Shown: one piece after another, positions 8,828-16,662 of the stretch
How positions within the stretch are numbered: the first letter of the stretch is position 1
Layout of the letters: each line of letters begins with the position of its first letter
NCBI RefSeq assembly: GCF_003056405.1
Contig: NZ_PYVZ01000004.1
Location: forward strand, 1 to 64,000
Reading direction: 5' to 3'
DNA length: 64,000 bases
Origin: Devosia indica
Lineage (GTDB): Bacteria > Pseudomonadota > Alphaproteobacteria > Rhizobiales > Devosiaceae
Notes under the pieces: generated by a model
The model's input: the letters and a program-made list of their open reading frames with translations, nothing else
Told to the model about the DNA's origin: nothing
Databases searched by the model: none
Position numbers and translations under genes: made by a program

Positions 8828-9913
8828 ATGGCCCGTATTACCCTTGAGCGTCTGGGACACGCCTACAATCGTAGCGACGGCACGCCCAACTACGCCTTGT
8901 ATCCGCTTGATCTGGTCTGGGAGGACGGAGGCACGTATGCGCTTCTGGGGCCGTCCGGCTGCGGCAAATCAACGATGCTCAACATCGTGTCGGGCCTGCT
9001 GACGCCCAGCGAAGGCCGGGTGCTCATAAACGGCCGCGACGTCACCGGCACCAGGGTGGCGCAACGCAATATTGCCCAGGTGTTCCAGTTCCCTGTCGTT
9101 TATGCCTCCAAAAGCGTCTACGAGAACCTCGCCTTCCCGCTGCGGTGCCGCAACATGGCTAACAGGGAGGTCGACCGACGGGTGAACGAGATTGCCGAAT
9201 TGCTCAATCTCGATACGATCCTGCACCGTCCTGCCCGAAAACTCACGCCAGACGCCAAGCAACTGATTTCGCTGGGCCGAGGTCTGGTCCGCGATGACGT
9301 TGCCGTCATCCTGATGGACGAGCCGCTTACGGTAATCGATCCGCAGCTCAAGTTTCATCTGCGTCGCAAGCTCAAGGACATCAGCGCGCGGCACGGCCAT
9401 ACATTGGTCTATGTCACCCATGACCAGAACGAGGCCATGACGCTGGCTGAGAACGTGATCGTGATGGACAATGGCCGCGTTGCGCAGGTGGGCACACCGC
9501 AGGAGCTTTTCGAGAACCCGACCCATGCCCATGTGGGTTACTTCATCGGCTCGCCCTCCATGAATTTTCTGCCGGTCTCCCTCTACAACGGGAAGTTGAG
9601 CATTGCGGGGCAGGTCGTTGCCTTCGGCACGGTTGAAGTGCCCGAGGGCGGAAATCTGCTCCTCGGCATCAGGCCTGAATTTGTGGATATATTGCCGGAC
9701 GCCCCCCCCAATGCGTTGAAGGCCAAGCTGAGCGAAGTTCAGGATCTCGGCACTTACCAGATCGTGACGGGACAGCTTGCGGATGGTCAATGTGTAAAGA
9801 TCAAGACCAAATCGTTCAAGGGCATTCCCGGCGACGAGTTCGCATTTCGGCTTGTTCAGGACCGCATCCGGATGTTTTGCGATGGCAAGCAGGTAAAGGC
9901 GCTACTGACCTGA
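8828..9913 (+). CDS. ABC transporter ATP-binding protein 2 (GlpT-like)
   Basis: A 361-residue ATPase with Walker A GPSGCGKSTM, Walker B VILMDEPLTVIDP and an intact H-loop (VYVTHDQNEAM). The ABC signature is degenerate: where LSGGQ is expected it reads KLTPDAKQLISLGRGLVR. This is the reciprocal defect to that of the preceding subunit, so a heterodimer would have one complete and one compromised ATP site. GTPQELFENPTHAHVGYFIG and the C-terminal OB-like region follow. It is the last gene of the operon. A short inverted repeat at 9933-9955 follows without a T tract. Confidence 0.92.
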   Translation: MARITLERLGHAYNRSDGTPNYALYPLDLVWEDGGTYALLGPSGCGKSTMLNIVSGLLTPSEGRVLINGRDVTGTRVAQRNIAQVFQFPVVYASKSVYENLAFPLRCRNMANREVDRRVNEIAELLNLDTILHRPARKLTPDAKQLISLGRGLVRDDVAVILMDEPLTVIDPQLKFHLRRKLKDISARHGHTLVYVTHDQNEAMTLAENVIVMDNGRVAQVGTPQELFENPTHAHVGYFIGSPSMNFLPVSLYNGKLSIAGQVVAFGTVEVPEGGNLLLGIRPEFVDILPDAPPNALKAKLSEVQDLGTYQIVTGQLADGQCVKIKTKSFKGIPGDEFAFRLVQDRIRMFCDGKQVKALLT

Positions 9914-10150
9914 GAGCCCTCTCTGTCCGTTCCCCGCCATCGTCTCATCGGCGGGACAATGGCGCCGGGAGTCTGTTTTCTACAATCTTCGAATAATAGC
10001 GGACAGGGCAGATGACGGCCCCGCTGGAGGCGCTACCGAGGAGACTGTGTGGCAATTGGGTAGTCCTCCCGAGGCGGCACGGCGCCGGCCGACGAACTTT
10101 TCGCCTTAATCGTTCTCAGATCGGGCGACGTTGGCCATAGGAGAATGAAA

Positions 10151-10783
10151 ATGGGTATTTCACAATACGACCCCGCCGCCAGAGGTCGGCCGGCGTGGAA
10201 CGCCGGTCGGCAAGTTGGCGCCAAGCGCGCACTCAAGGTCCGCCAGATCTGGGCAATTAGGTTCTTTCTGGATCGGGAGGGTCGCATGCGCGACCGAGCG
10301 CTATTCGACCTGGCTATCGATAGCAAGCTGCGCGGCTGCGATCTGGTCAAACTCAAGATCGGTACGCTGGTCACTGGTCATGACATTCGCGCCCGGGCGA
10401 TGGTTATCCAGCAGAAGACCGGTCGACCGGTGCAGTTCGAGATCACAACAGACGCCAGGACAAGTTTGCTGGCGTGGCTCGAAAGGCGAGGAGGCTCGGT
10501 GGAGGACTTCGCGTTTCCCAGCCGAGCGGATCCGAACGATCATCTGAGCACCAGGCAATATGCCCGGTTGGTAGACGAGTGGGTGACTGCCATCGGTCTG
10601 CGCAAGGAGGAGTATGGCACGCATTCGCTTCGACGTACCAAAGCTTCGCTCATCTACAAGGCGACCGGCAATCTCCGGGCCGTGCAGATCCTTCTTGGCC
10701 ATACCAAGATCGAGAATACGGTCCGATATCTGGGCGTCGATGTTGAAGACGCACTGGAACTGGCAGAACACACCGAAGTCTGA
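10151..10783 (+). CDS. Solitary tyrosine recombinase, catalytic domain only
   Basis: A 210-residue tyrosine-family site-specific recombinase. The catalytic residues can be followed: Arg in SKLRGCDLVKLKIG, the HSLRRTKAS box, the histidine of ILLGHTKIENT and the tyrosine of VRYLGVDVEDALELAE. The N-terminal core-binding domain is absent, so this is a short single-domain form. ATG 10151 is preferred over 10145 because TAGGAG at 10138-10143 is spaced correctly for it. No excisionase gene, integron array or flanking direct repeat was recognised. It lies alone between two catabolic loci, so its DNA target is unknown. Confidence 0.85.
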   Translation: MGISQYDPAARGRPAWNAGRQVGAKRALKVRQIWAIRFFLDREGRMRDRALFDLAIDSKLRGCDLVKLKIGTLVTGHDIRARAMVIQQKTGRPVQFEITTDARTSLLAWLERRGGSVEDFAFPSRADPNDHLSTRQYARLVDEWVTAIGLRKEEYGTHSLRRTKASLIYKATGNLRAVQILLGHTKIENTVRYLGVDVEDALELAEHTEV

Positions 10784-11062
10784 CGATCAGCGGCCCCACC
10801 TCAGGTGAGGCCGCGCAGGAGAACACCGCCGGTCCACGATCCTCAGTTCGAACTCGGCAACCGGACGGTCAGAAAGTCCATGATCGCGTTTCTTCCAATG
10901 AGCACATTCGGACCATCGCCGATGCGCCCCAACGCGGTCATTCGCGATGTCAATTTGACTTCCGGACAACGGTCGGACCGGTAGGGACGCGGGGACTTCC
11001 AAACAGAGGCATTCTGCCCGATCTGAACGAAGGCGTTTTCGTGGCGGCCTTGTAGTCAGATA

Positions 11063-12598
11063 TCATATTAGTTCGGATTGCTGAGCGAGGTGCCCAATGC
11101 CAATGAGACCAGCATCGGCACCAAGGGCAGCGAAGACCACATGCGGGCGCAGCCCGGTGTCAAACAACTCTAGCGATCGGTTCAGGGCAGCCTGAAATGC
11201 GGGTGCCAGGCCAACGCCGCCGCCGACCACCACAACCTGGGGATCGACCAGCCTCTGCAGGTCGACCAGGCCAGTGGCTATCCGCGCCGCCGATCGGTCA
11301 AGAATTTTGCCCGCCATGGTATTGCCCGCCTTCGCGGCGTCGAAGAGTAGGCGCGTGTCCGCAGGCAGGCCCGCCTCGCCTGCTGTGGCTGCCATGGCAA
11401 AACCCGAGGCAAGATCTTCAAGTCGGAGATCGCCCTCGCTCCCCTGAACCTGGCCCAGGCTTCCGGCAAGGCCACGAGCGCCCTCGACCAGTCTGCCGCC
11501 CAATACAAGGCCTCCCCCGATCCCCGATGAGACGGTGACAAAGGCCATGTCCCTCTGTTGCCCTGCGCCGAACAGGTACTCGCCCCAGGCAGCCGCCTGG
11601 GCGTCATTGCGCGCCACGATCGGACAATTCAGTCTTCGAGCCAGTTCGCCAGCCAGTGGCGTGTCTGGTGGGATGGCCAGGGTGCCGGGGTTGAGGGCAT
11701 TCCAGAGACCATCCCGAACAAGTCCGGTGGCGGCAACGCCAGCGACGTGGTACTGGCCGCGCCAGTCTCCGGCCATGTCTGCGATAGCGTCAAACCAGCT
11801 AGCACTTCCAACGCCATGCGGCGTAGGTACAAGACGGCGATCCAGGACGGTCGCGCCGCGAACAAGGGCTGCGAGCGTTTTGGTGCCGCCGATATCGAAG
11901 ACGAGTACAGTCTCGCCACGACGACGGTTGGCATCAGCGACCGCTTGGACGAACCAGCCCGTAACGTGTTCGGTGCGGGTAATGGCCGAACCGGCGCAGA
12001 CGGCGTCGGCACCGGCCGCGATGGCGTCGGCGGCCAAGGAGGGTGAGTTATATCGCCCCTCCGCGACAACAAATCCGCCCAGCGCTTTGCTGGCCGTGAC
12101 GAATGCCAGATCGGGACCGTCTGGAGTGCTTCCACCCGTATAGCCGGACATGGTCGTGCCCAGGATATCGAAGCCCATGGCGAAGGCGGCGCGGGCTTCC
12201 TCGATGGTGGAGAGATCGGCCATGGCCAAGCGTCCATAGTCACGAATTGCGGCCTGCAATTCTGCAACGGCAACAGGGCGCTCCCGCAAGGTCGCATCGA
12301 CTGCGATAACATGCGCGCCGGCTTCGGCCAGTGCGGCCACGTCCTCAATATAGGGCGTGATGCGCACCGGGCTGATGGACAGGTCGCGCTTGACGATGCC
12401 GATGATCGGCAGGTCGCAGGCTTTCGCCACTGCCGCGACATTGTCGGCCCCTTCAATGCGCAGGGCCCTGGCGCCTCCATCCCGGGCGGCCAGTGCGAAA
12501 CCCACAATGGCCGGAATGGAGTCGAGCGGACCATTGTCCACCGGCTGGCAGGAGACGATGAGCCCGCCGCGCAGGGTATCGAGAAGTGAAATGGTCAT
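11063..12598 (-). CDS. nanEK: Fused N-acetylmannosamine-6-P 2-epimerase / N-acetylmannosamine kinase
   Basis: A 511-residue fusion. Residues 1 to about 225 are a NanE TIM barrel (IIGIVKRDLSISPVRITPY, VIAVDATLRERP, GTTMSGYTGGSTPDGPDL). Residues from about 230 are a ROK-family kinase opening with VFDIGGTKTLAAL, with the catalytic Asp in VARNDAQAAAWGEY. The zinc-binding Cys cluster and conserved His usual in ROK kinases are missing at RGLAGSLGQVQGSEGDLRLEDL. The ATG overlaps the stop of the preceding oxidoreductase gene (ATGA), so the longer upstream frame is rejected. Together the halves would turn ManNAc into GlcNAc-6-P, the middle of sialic acid catabolism. The downstream nagA/nagB steps are not in the window. 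Confidence 0.9.
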   Translation of the reverse strand: MTISLLDTLRGGLIVSCQPVDNGPLDSIPAIVGFALAARDGGARALRIEGADNVAAVAKACDLPIIGIVKRDLSISPVRITPYIEDVAALAEAGAHVIAVDATLRERPVAVAELQAAIRDYGRLAMADLSTIEEARAAFAMGFDILGTTMSGYTGGSTPDGPDLAFVTASKALGGFVVAEGRYNSPSLAADAIAAGADAVCAGSAITRTEHVTGWFVQAVADANRRRGETVLVFDIGGTKTLAALVRGATVLDRRLVPTPHGVGSASWFDAIADMAGDWRGQYHVAGVAATGLVRDGLWNALNPGTLAIPPDTPLAGELARRLNCPIVARNDAQAAAWGEYLFGAGQQRDMAFVTVSSGIGGGLVLGGRLVEGARGLAGSLGQVQGSEGDLRLEDLASGFAMAATAGEAGLPADTRLLFDAAKAGNTMAGKILDRSAARIATGLVDLQRLVDPQVVVVGGGVGLAPAFQAALNRSLELFDTGLRPHVVFAALGADAGLIGIGHLAQQSELI

Positions 12599-13593
12599 TG
12601 GGATGCCGTCTCCACGAGAATTTCCTTGCGGTCGCGGCTCGATTGGCGCGCCGCTGCAATGATGGCAACCAGATGCCTGCCATAGCGGGCGTCGATCGGT
12701 GGTGGCCTGCCCTCGGTGATCGCACCAAGGAAGGCCTGCCATTGGCGGCGGACTGCCGCCACCATCGGGTCCTCATCAAGAGGGCAGGGCAGGTCCTGCC
12801 AGACCCCGTTCTGTCCAATCTGCAGGCGTCCGTTGAGGTCTAGTACCAGGGTGCCATGCTCGCCGACAATCTGCAGGGCGGCGGTCACGGCGCCATCGGC
12901 ATAGCCAAGGCTGGTCACCTGACCCAGCCGTCCGTCGGCGAAGCGCAGATTGAGAAAGGCGATGTCGTCGGCGTCCTGGCTATGGAAGGCAGTGCCCATG
13001 AGCGCGCCGACACTTCCGACCGGGCCGCCCATCAGATGGAGCAGACGATCCAGCGCGTGGATGCCGGCGGTCATCAGCATGCCGCCCCCGGAACTCGAGG
13101 ACAGGTGCCAGGGTTGACGATTGCCCTCCATCCAGAGCTTGATGAAGGCGCTGGTGCCGGCGATCGGGCGACCGATGCGCCCGGAGGCAATGACTTCGCC
13201 AGCGGACTGCATGGGGGCAAAATAGCGTGGCACATGCCCGATCATCAGCGCTCCTGGCGCGATGGCGGCCGCCTCGGCGATGGCGTCGCAATCCTCAATG
13301 GTGATCGCCATGGGTTTTTCAAGCAGCACATGCTTGCCGGCCGCGAGACAGGCAATGGCGATGTCCCGGTGCAGGTCGTGCGGCGTGGCGATGACCACGG
13401 CATCGACCGAAGGATCATCGAGCAGGGCGCGCCAGTCGGTATAGGCTCGGCCACCGTGCTCGGCGGTGAACCGCCCGATACCGACCGCGTCATTGCGGCA
13501 TGCCGCCACGAGGCGCGCATTGTCCAGTCCTGCCATCGCACGTGCGTGAACAGCCCCGAAATGCCCCGCTCCGATAATGCCGACGCCGATCAC
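12595..13593 (-). CDS. Gfo/Idh/MocA-family oxidoreductase
   Basis: A 332-residue NAD(P)-dependent sugar oxidoreductase. The N-terminal Rossmann motif GVGIIGAGHFGAVHARAM and the EKP motif (LLEKPMAITIEDC) that carries the catalytic Lys are clear. The C-terminal half is the substrate-binding beta-sheet domain. It overlaps its neighbours on both sides by ATGA (4 bp), so it is translationally coupled with the second oxidoreductase upstream and NanEK downstream. In a sialic acid locus that also has NanM, a role on modified or anhydro sialic acids (as for the Gfo/Idh enzyme NanX) is plausible but unproven. Confidence 0.88.
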   Translation of the reverse strand: MIGVGIIGAGHFGAVHARAMAGLDNARLVAACRNDAVGIGRFTAEHGGRAYTDWRALLDDPSVDAVVIATPHDLHRDIAIACLAAGKHVLLEKPMAITIEDCDAIAEAAAIAPGALMIGHVPRYFAPMQSAGEVIASGRIGRPIAGTSAFIKLWMEGNRQPWHLSSSSGGGMLMTAGIHALDRLLHLMGGPVGSVGALMGTAFHSQDADDIAFLNLRFADGRLGQVTSLGYADGAVTAALQIVGEHGTLVLDLNGRLQIGQNGVWQDLPCPLDEDPMVAAVRRQWQAFLGAITEGRPPPIDARYGRHLVAIIAAARQSSRDRKEILVETASQ

Positions 13594-14534
13594 GACGCGA
13601 CCCTTTCATAGATGGCGTCGATCAGCCTCATGGCCGCGACATAGTCGTCGAGCGTGACCATGGGCGGCCTTCCGCTCTCGAGTCGCGCCAAAGTGTCAGC
13701 CAAGAAGGCCCGATAGCGGTGAGCCGGCAGAAGCGGCGGCAGCTGTCCCTCTCCGTCGGCTTGCAGGGTGGTCACCTGCGCGCCCTGGTCGATGCAGTAA
13801 CGTCCCGACGTCGCCGTGCGCCACTCGAAGTCGCCACCGGCGCTCAGATTGGGGGCGGTATAGCCCGCCTCGATGGTGAAGAGCGCGTCCGCCGCGTCGG
13901 CAAGGACGACCAGGGCATGGTCCTCGACCAGTTCGCTCGCATGCATGCGGCGCGCGACACTGGCGGATATGATCCGGAGCGGCCCCTGCCCATGGCTCAG
14001 GGCGCAGTCGATCCCGTGAATGCCCAGATTGCGCAGGGCCCCCCCGCCACCAATGGCCGGATCGAGGACCCATCCGACGCCGTCATCGCGATAGCGCTGC
14101 GGCGGCCCGTTGACGATGCGGAAATGCGCATGCGCCACCGGTCCCGTCAGGTCGACCAGCGCCGGGCTCAGCCGGTTGGCGAGGGGCACGGCCACGAAGA
14201 GGTGGGCCTGCCTCGCCTGTTCGGCAATATGCTCGAGCGTGGCCGTATCGCTGGCGGCCGGCTTTTCCAGAAGCATCGGCAAACCCGCCGATATCACCGT
14301 TTCTGCAAGGCTCGGTACATGCGCGGGATGCCCCATGACGACGACCAGGTCCGGCCTCGGCACGAGGGCCGCCTCGAGAGAGCGTACAGCAATTGTGTCC
14401 TGCGCCGCCGCAAACCGCGCTGCGCAGTCGGGGTCCCAGTCCCACACCGCGCCGATCGTGGCGCCGGCATGCCGGACGGCGTCCGCATGCATGCCAGAGT
14501 GCCAGTGGCTAACGCCGAGGAGGGCGATATTCAT
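13590..14534 (-). CDS. Gfo/Idh/MocA-family oxidoreductase (second copy)
   Basis: A 314-residue member of the same superfamily, divergent from the neighbouring copy. It begins MNIALLGVSHWHSGMHADAV, in which the Rossmann glycines are partly replaced (GVSHWHSG), and carries the EKP motif in LLEKPAASDTATLEH. The NAD-binding loop is therefore less canonical than in the partner. It lies between nanM (49-bp gap) and the first oxidoreductase (ATGA overlap) and is presumably co-transcribed. Two distinct dehydrogenases side by side could act sequentially or as a mixed oligomer. Neither substrate can be read from sequence. Confidence 0.85.
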   Translation of the reverse strand: MNIALLGVSHWHSGMHADAVRHAGATIGAVWDWDPDCAARFAAAQDTIAVRSLEAALVPRPDLVVVMGHPAHVPSLAETVISAGLPMLLEKPAASDTATLEHIAEQARQAHLFVAVPLANRLSPALVDLTGPVAHAHFRIVNGPPQRYRDDGVGWVLDPAIGGGGALRNLGIHGIDCALSHGQGPLRIISASVARRMHASELVEDHALVVLADAADALFTIEAGYTAPNLSAGGDFEWRTATSGRYCIDQGAQVTTLQADGEGQLPPLLPAHRYRAFLADTLARLESGRPPMVTLDDYVAAMRLIDAIYERVAS

Positions 14535-14583
14535 GGTGCAACCTCGTCAAGTGCGGGGCGGCGGTTCTCGCCGCCCCCGGGTT

Positions 14584-15747
14584 TCAGTCAGCGAAGGACA
14601 GCGTCGCGCCGTCCCACTGCATCAGGCGAACATCGGGCCGGGCGGCACCGGTGCCATCCTCACCCCCGACGAGCAGGATGCCATCCTCCAGGGAGAAGCT
14701 CGCGCCGTAGCCCATGCCTTCGGGCAGGGTGCCGATTTCGGCCCATTGACCCGCCAACAGCGCATAGACTTCGCCACGCCAGGTCTTGGTCAGACCCTCG
14801 TGGGCAAACCAGGTTCCCGCTTCGCTCTTTTCACGAGCGCCGGGAAAGTTTGCGCCCCCGGCCAAGAGAACGGTGTCGCCGATCCGTCCGGCATAGGCGC
14901 CGGCAACGCCTTCCTGCATACCGGCATTGGCCGGCGCGGGAAGCCTGGGGCCTTCTGACCAGTGCGCGGTACCGCCGTCGAGCGAGATGGTCTTGACCAC
15001 ATCGGTGCGCAGGCCGGGCTTGATTTCGCCATTGAGCAGCAGGAAGCGGTCGTTGCCCAGATCGACATAGGCCGCGTCGCAATTGGGCAGGAACGGGTTC
15101 TCGCCAAGGTCCCCCCAGCTATTGTTGGCCGGATCATAGGAGAGCAGCCGGTCGTTCCATTGATAGAATTCGGGCGGCTGGTTCATGTAGCCCTGCACCA
15201 GGGCGGCATATTTGTCTGGCTCGGCCTTGGCGTCGGTGGTCGACACGTCGAGCAGGTATTGGTCGAAGAGGGGCTTGTTATAGCCGCCGGCAAACAGCAG
15301 CCGGCCATCAGAGCTGACCATGGCCCGGGCGCCGGAGAGACCTGCAGGCGTTGCCGTGTCGAGCTGGCTCCAGCTGTCGGCCGCCAGGTCATAGACATAG
15401 GCAGTGTCGTGAATGACAGGGGAGACCGCATCGGGCGTCGCCTTGCCATTGCCGCCAAAGACATAGAGCTTGCCGCCGCTGGCGACCGAAGCCGCGCCGT
15501 TGGTTGGGGCGCCGACGAAGTTCGCCCGCTCCCGCCAGCCGGCGGCAAGGTCATCGAGATCGAGTGCGTAGAGCGACTGTGCGGCCGTCCCGAGACCGAC
15601 CAGGAGCGTGTTGCCGATGCGGGCTGAAATCCCGTTCTTGATGCCCGTGGGCAGGTCGGGCCAATCCTGGGCCATGGCGTGCGTGCCTCCTAGCAACAGG
15701 CTCAGCGCCAGAGCGCTGGCGAGCAAGCGTGTCGTTGTCATTTGCAT
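14584..15747 (-). CDS. nanM: N-acetylneuraminate epimerase/mutarotase, periplasmic Kelch protein
   Basis: A 387-residue exported beta-propeller. It has a signal peptide (LLASALALSLLLGGTHAMAQ) and repeated Kelch-type blades such as GGKLYVFGGNGK, DGRLLFAGGYNKP, GDTVLLAGGANFPGAR and DGILLVGGEDGTG. The PVIHDTAYVYDLAADSW segment is characteristic of NanM. The enzyme equilibrates alpha- and beta-Neu5Ac in the periplasm, and some NanM also act on 2,7-anhydro-Neu5Ac. GGGAGGAA precedes two closely spaced ATGs (codons 1 and 3), and either could be used. It is divergent from the GntR gene, with the operator pair in between. Confidence 0.9.
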   Translation of the reverse strand: MQMTTTRLLASALALSLLLGGTHAMAQDWPDLPTGIKNGISARIGNTLLVGLGTAAQSLYALDLDDLAAGWRERANFVGAPTNGAASVASGGKLYVFGGNGKATPDAVSPVIHDTAYVYDLAADSWSQLDTATPAGLSGARAMVSSDGRLLFAGGYNKPLFDQYLLDVSTTDAKAEPDKYAALVQGYMNQPPEFYQWNDRLLSYDPANNSWGDLGENPFLPNCDAAYVDLGNDRFLLLNGEIKPGLRTDVVKTISLDGGTAHWSEGPRLPAPANAGMQEGVAGAYAGRIGDTVLLAGGANFPGAREKSEAGTWFAHEGLTKTWRGEVYALLAGQWAEIGTLPEGMGYGASFSLEDGILLVGGEDGTGAARPDVRLMQWDGATLSFAD

Positions 15748-15787
15748 TTCCTCCCTCCGTGACTCCCCGTCACGGGTGCCGCAGATA

Positions 15788-15846
15788 ACGATGGGATATC
15801 CTACAAGTCAATATCACACATTTAAGCTTGCAGGATATCCTACAAG
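15788..15846. promoter_or_regulatory. Double operator of the FadR/GntR regulator
   Basis: The element GGATATCCTACAAG occurs twice, at 15794-15807 and 15833-15846. The second copy extends to a 20-bp inverted repeat at 15827-15846 (CTTG-C-AGGAT / ATCCT-A-CAAG) with 9 of 10 base pairs matching. The first is a clear right half with a weaker left half. Centres are 39 bp apart. The site lies between the divergent nanM and GntR genes, where a pathway regulator would control both units. Confidence 0.75.
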
Positions 15847-15925
15847 TGGGTTATAGGATGTGTCGCAAGGGAGGCCGATCGGTGCTAATGCTCCAGCATT
15901 CACCCGTCAGCCAGGAGATCCAGCA

Positions 15926-16648
15926 ATGAACGCAACCCGATCGATAAAGCCGCTGAACAGGCCGCCTTTGCTACACGTCACGGTGCAGGAGAGCCTGCGC
16001 GACTATATCGAGAGCAATGGCCTCAAGGCCGGCGATCCGCTGCCCCCCGAGACTTTTCTGGCCCAGCAACTGGGCGTCGGCCGCAATTCGGTGCGCGAGG
16101 CCATCAAGGCGCTTGAGTCCCTGGGAATCCTCGAAACGCGCCGCGGCGTCGGAGTCTTCGTCAAGGAATTCTCGTTCCAGCCGCTGCTCGACAATCTCGC
16201 CTATGGTCTGGGAGACAGCCTGCGCGATATCGAGGAACTGCGCGAGATCAGGCGGGTGCTCGAAACCGGGCTTATCGGCAAGACCATCGCGCAGATTTCC
16301 GAGGCCGACATTGCCGAACTCCGCGCCGTCACCGAGCGCATGCGCCAACGTGCCGAGCGCAATGAGAGCTTTGTCGAAGAGGACCAGCAATTCCACGAAC
16401 TGCTTTTCCGCTGCCAGAACAACCGCATGCTCAACGGGCTGATCGAGGTGTTCTGGCGCGCTTTCTACAAGGCGTCCGACTTCGCCAACCTGACCAATGC
16501 CGATCCGCTGTCCACCTGGCGCGATCACCACGAAATCGTCGAGGCGATTGTCGCCCGCGATGTCGAGAAGGCCCGCACGCGCCTCGATGAACATTACGAG
16601 GGCATCAAGCAGGTCATCGACAGGAACAAGCAGACATTCACGACCTAA
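15926..16648 (+). CDS. FadR/GntR-family transcriptional regulator of the sialic acid locus
   Basis: A 240-residue regulator. The N-terminal winged helix-turn-helix has LPPETFLAQQLGVGRNSVRE followed by KALESLGILETRRGVGVFV. An all-helical FCD-type ligand domain follows, with candidate metal/ligand residues in EEDQQFHELLF and DHHEIVEAIVARD. AGGAGA at 15913-15918 fixes the start. It is the first gene of the rightward unit and is divergent from nanM. Family behaviour suggests a repressor released by sialic acid or a catabolite (a NanR-like role). The sequence shows the operator pair but not the ligand. Confidence 0.9.
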   Translation: MNATRSIKPLNRPPLLHVTVQESLRDYIESNGLKAGDPLPPETFLAQQLGVGRNSVREAIKALESLGILETRRGVGVFVKEFSFQPLLDNLAYGLGDSLRDIEELREIRRVLETGLIGKTIAQISEADIAELRAVTERMRQRAERNESFVEEDQQFHELLFRCQNNRMLNGLIEVFWRAFYKASDFANLTNADPLSTWRDHHEIVEAIVARDVEKARTRLDEHYEGIKQVIDRNKQTFTT

Positions 16649-16662
16649 CGGGGAGGAACCCA

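Noticed and set aside
10787-11002. Minus-strand 71-codon open frame next to the integrase
   Set aside because: No supported start, no recognised motif and it contains a relic of the intergenic repeat.
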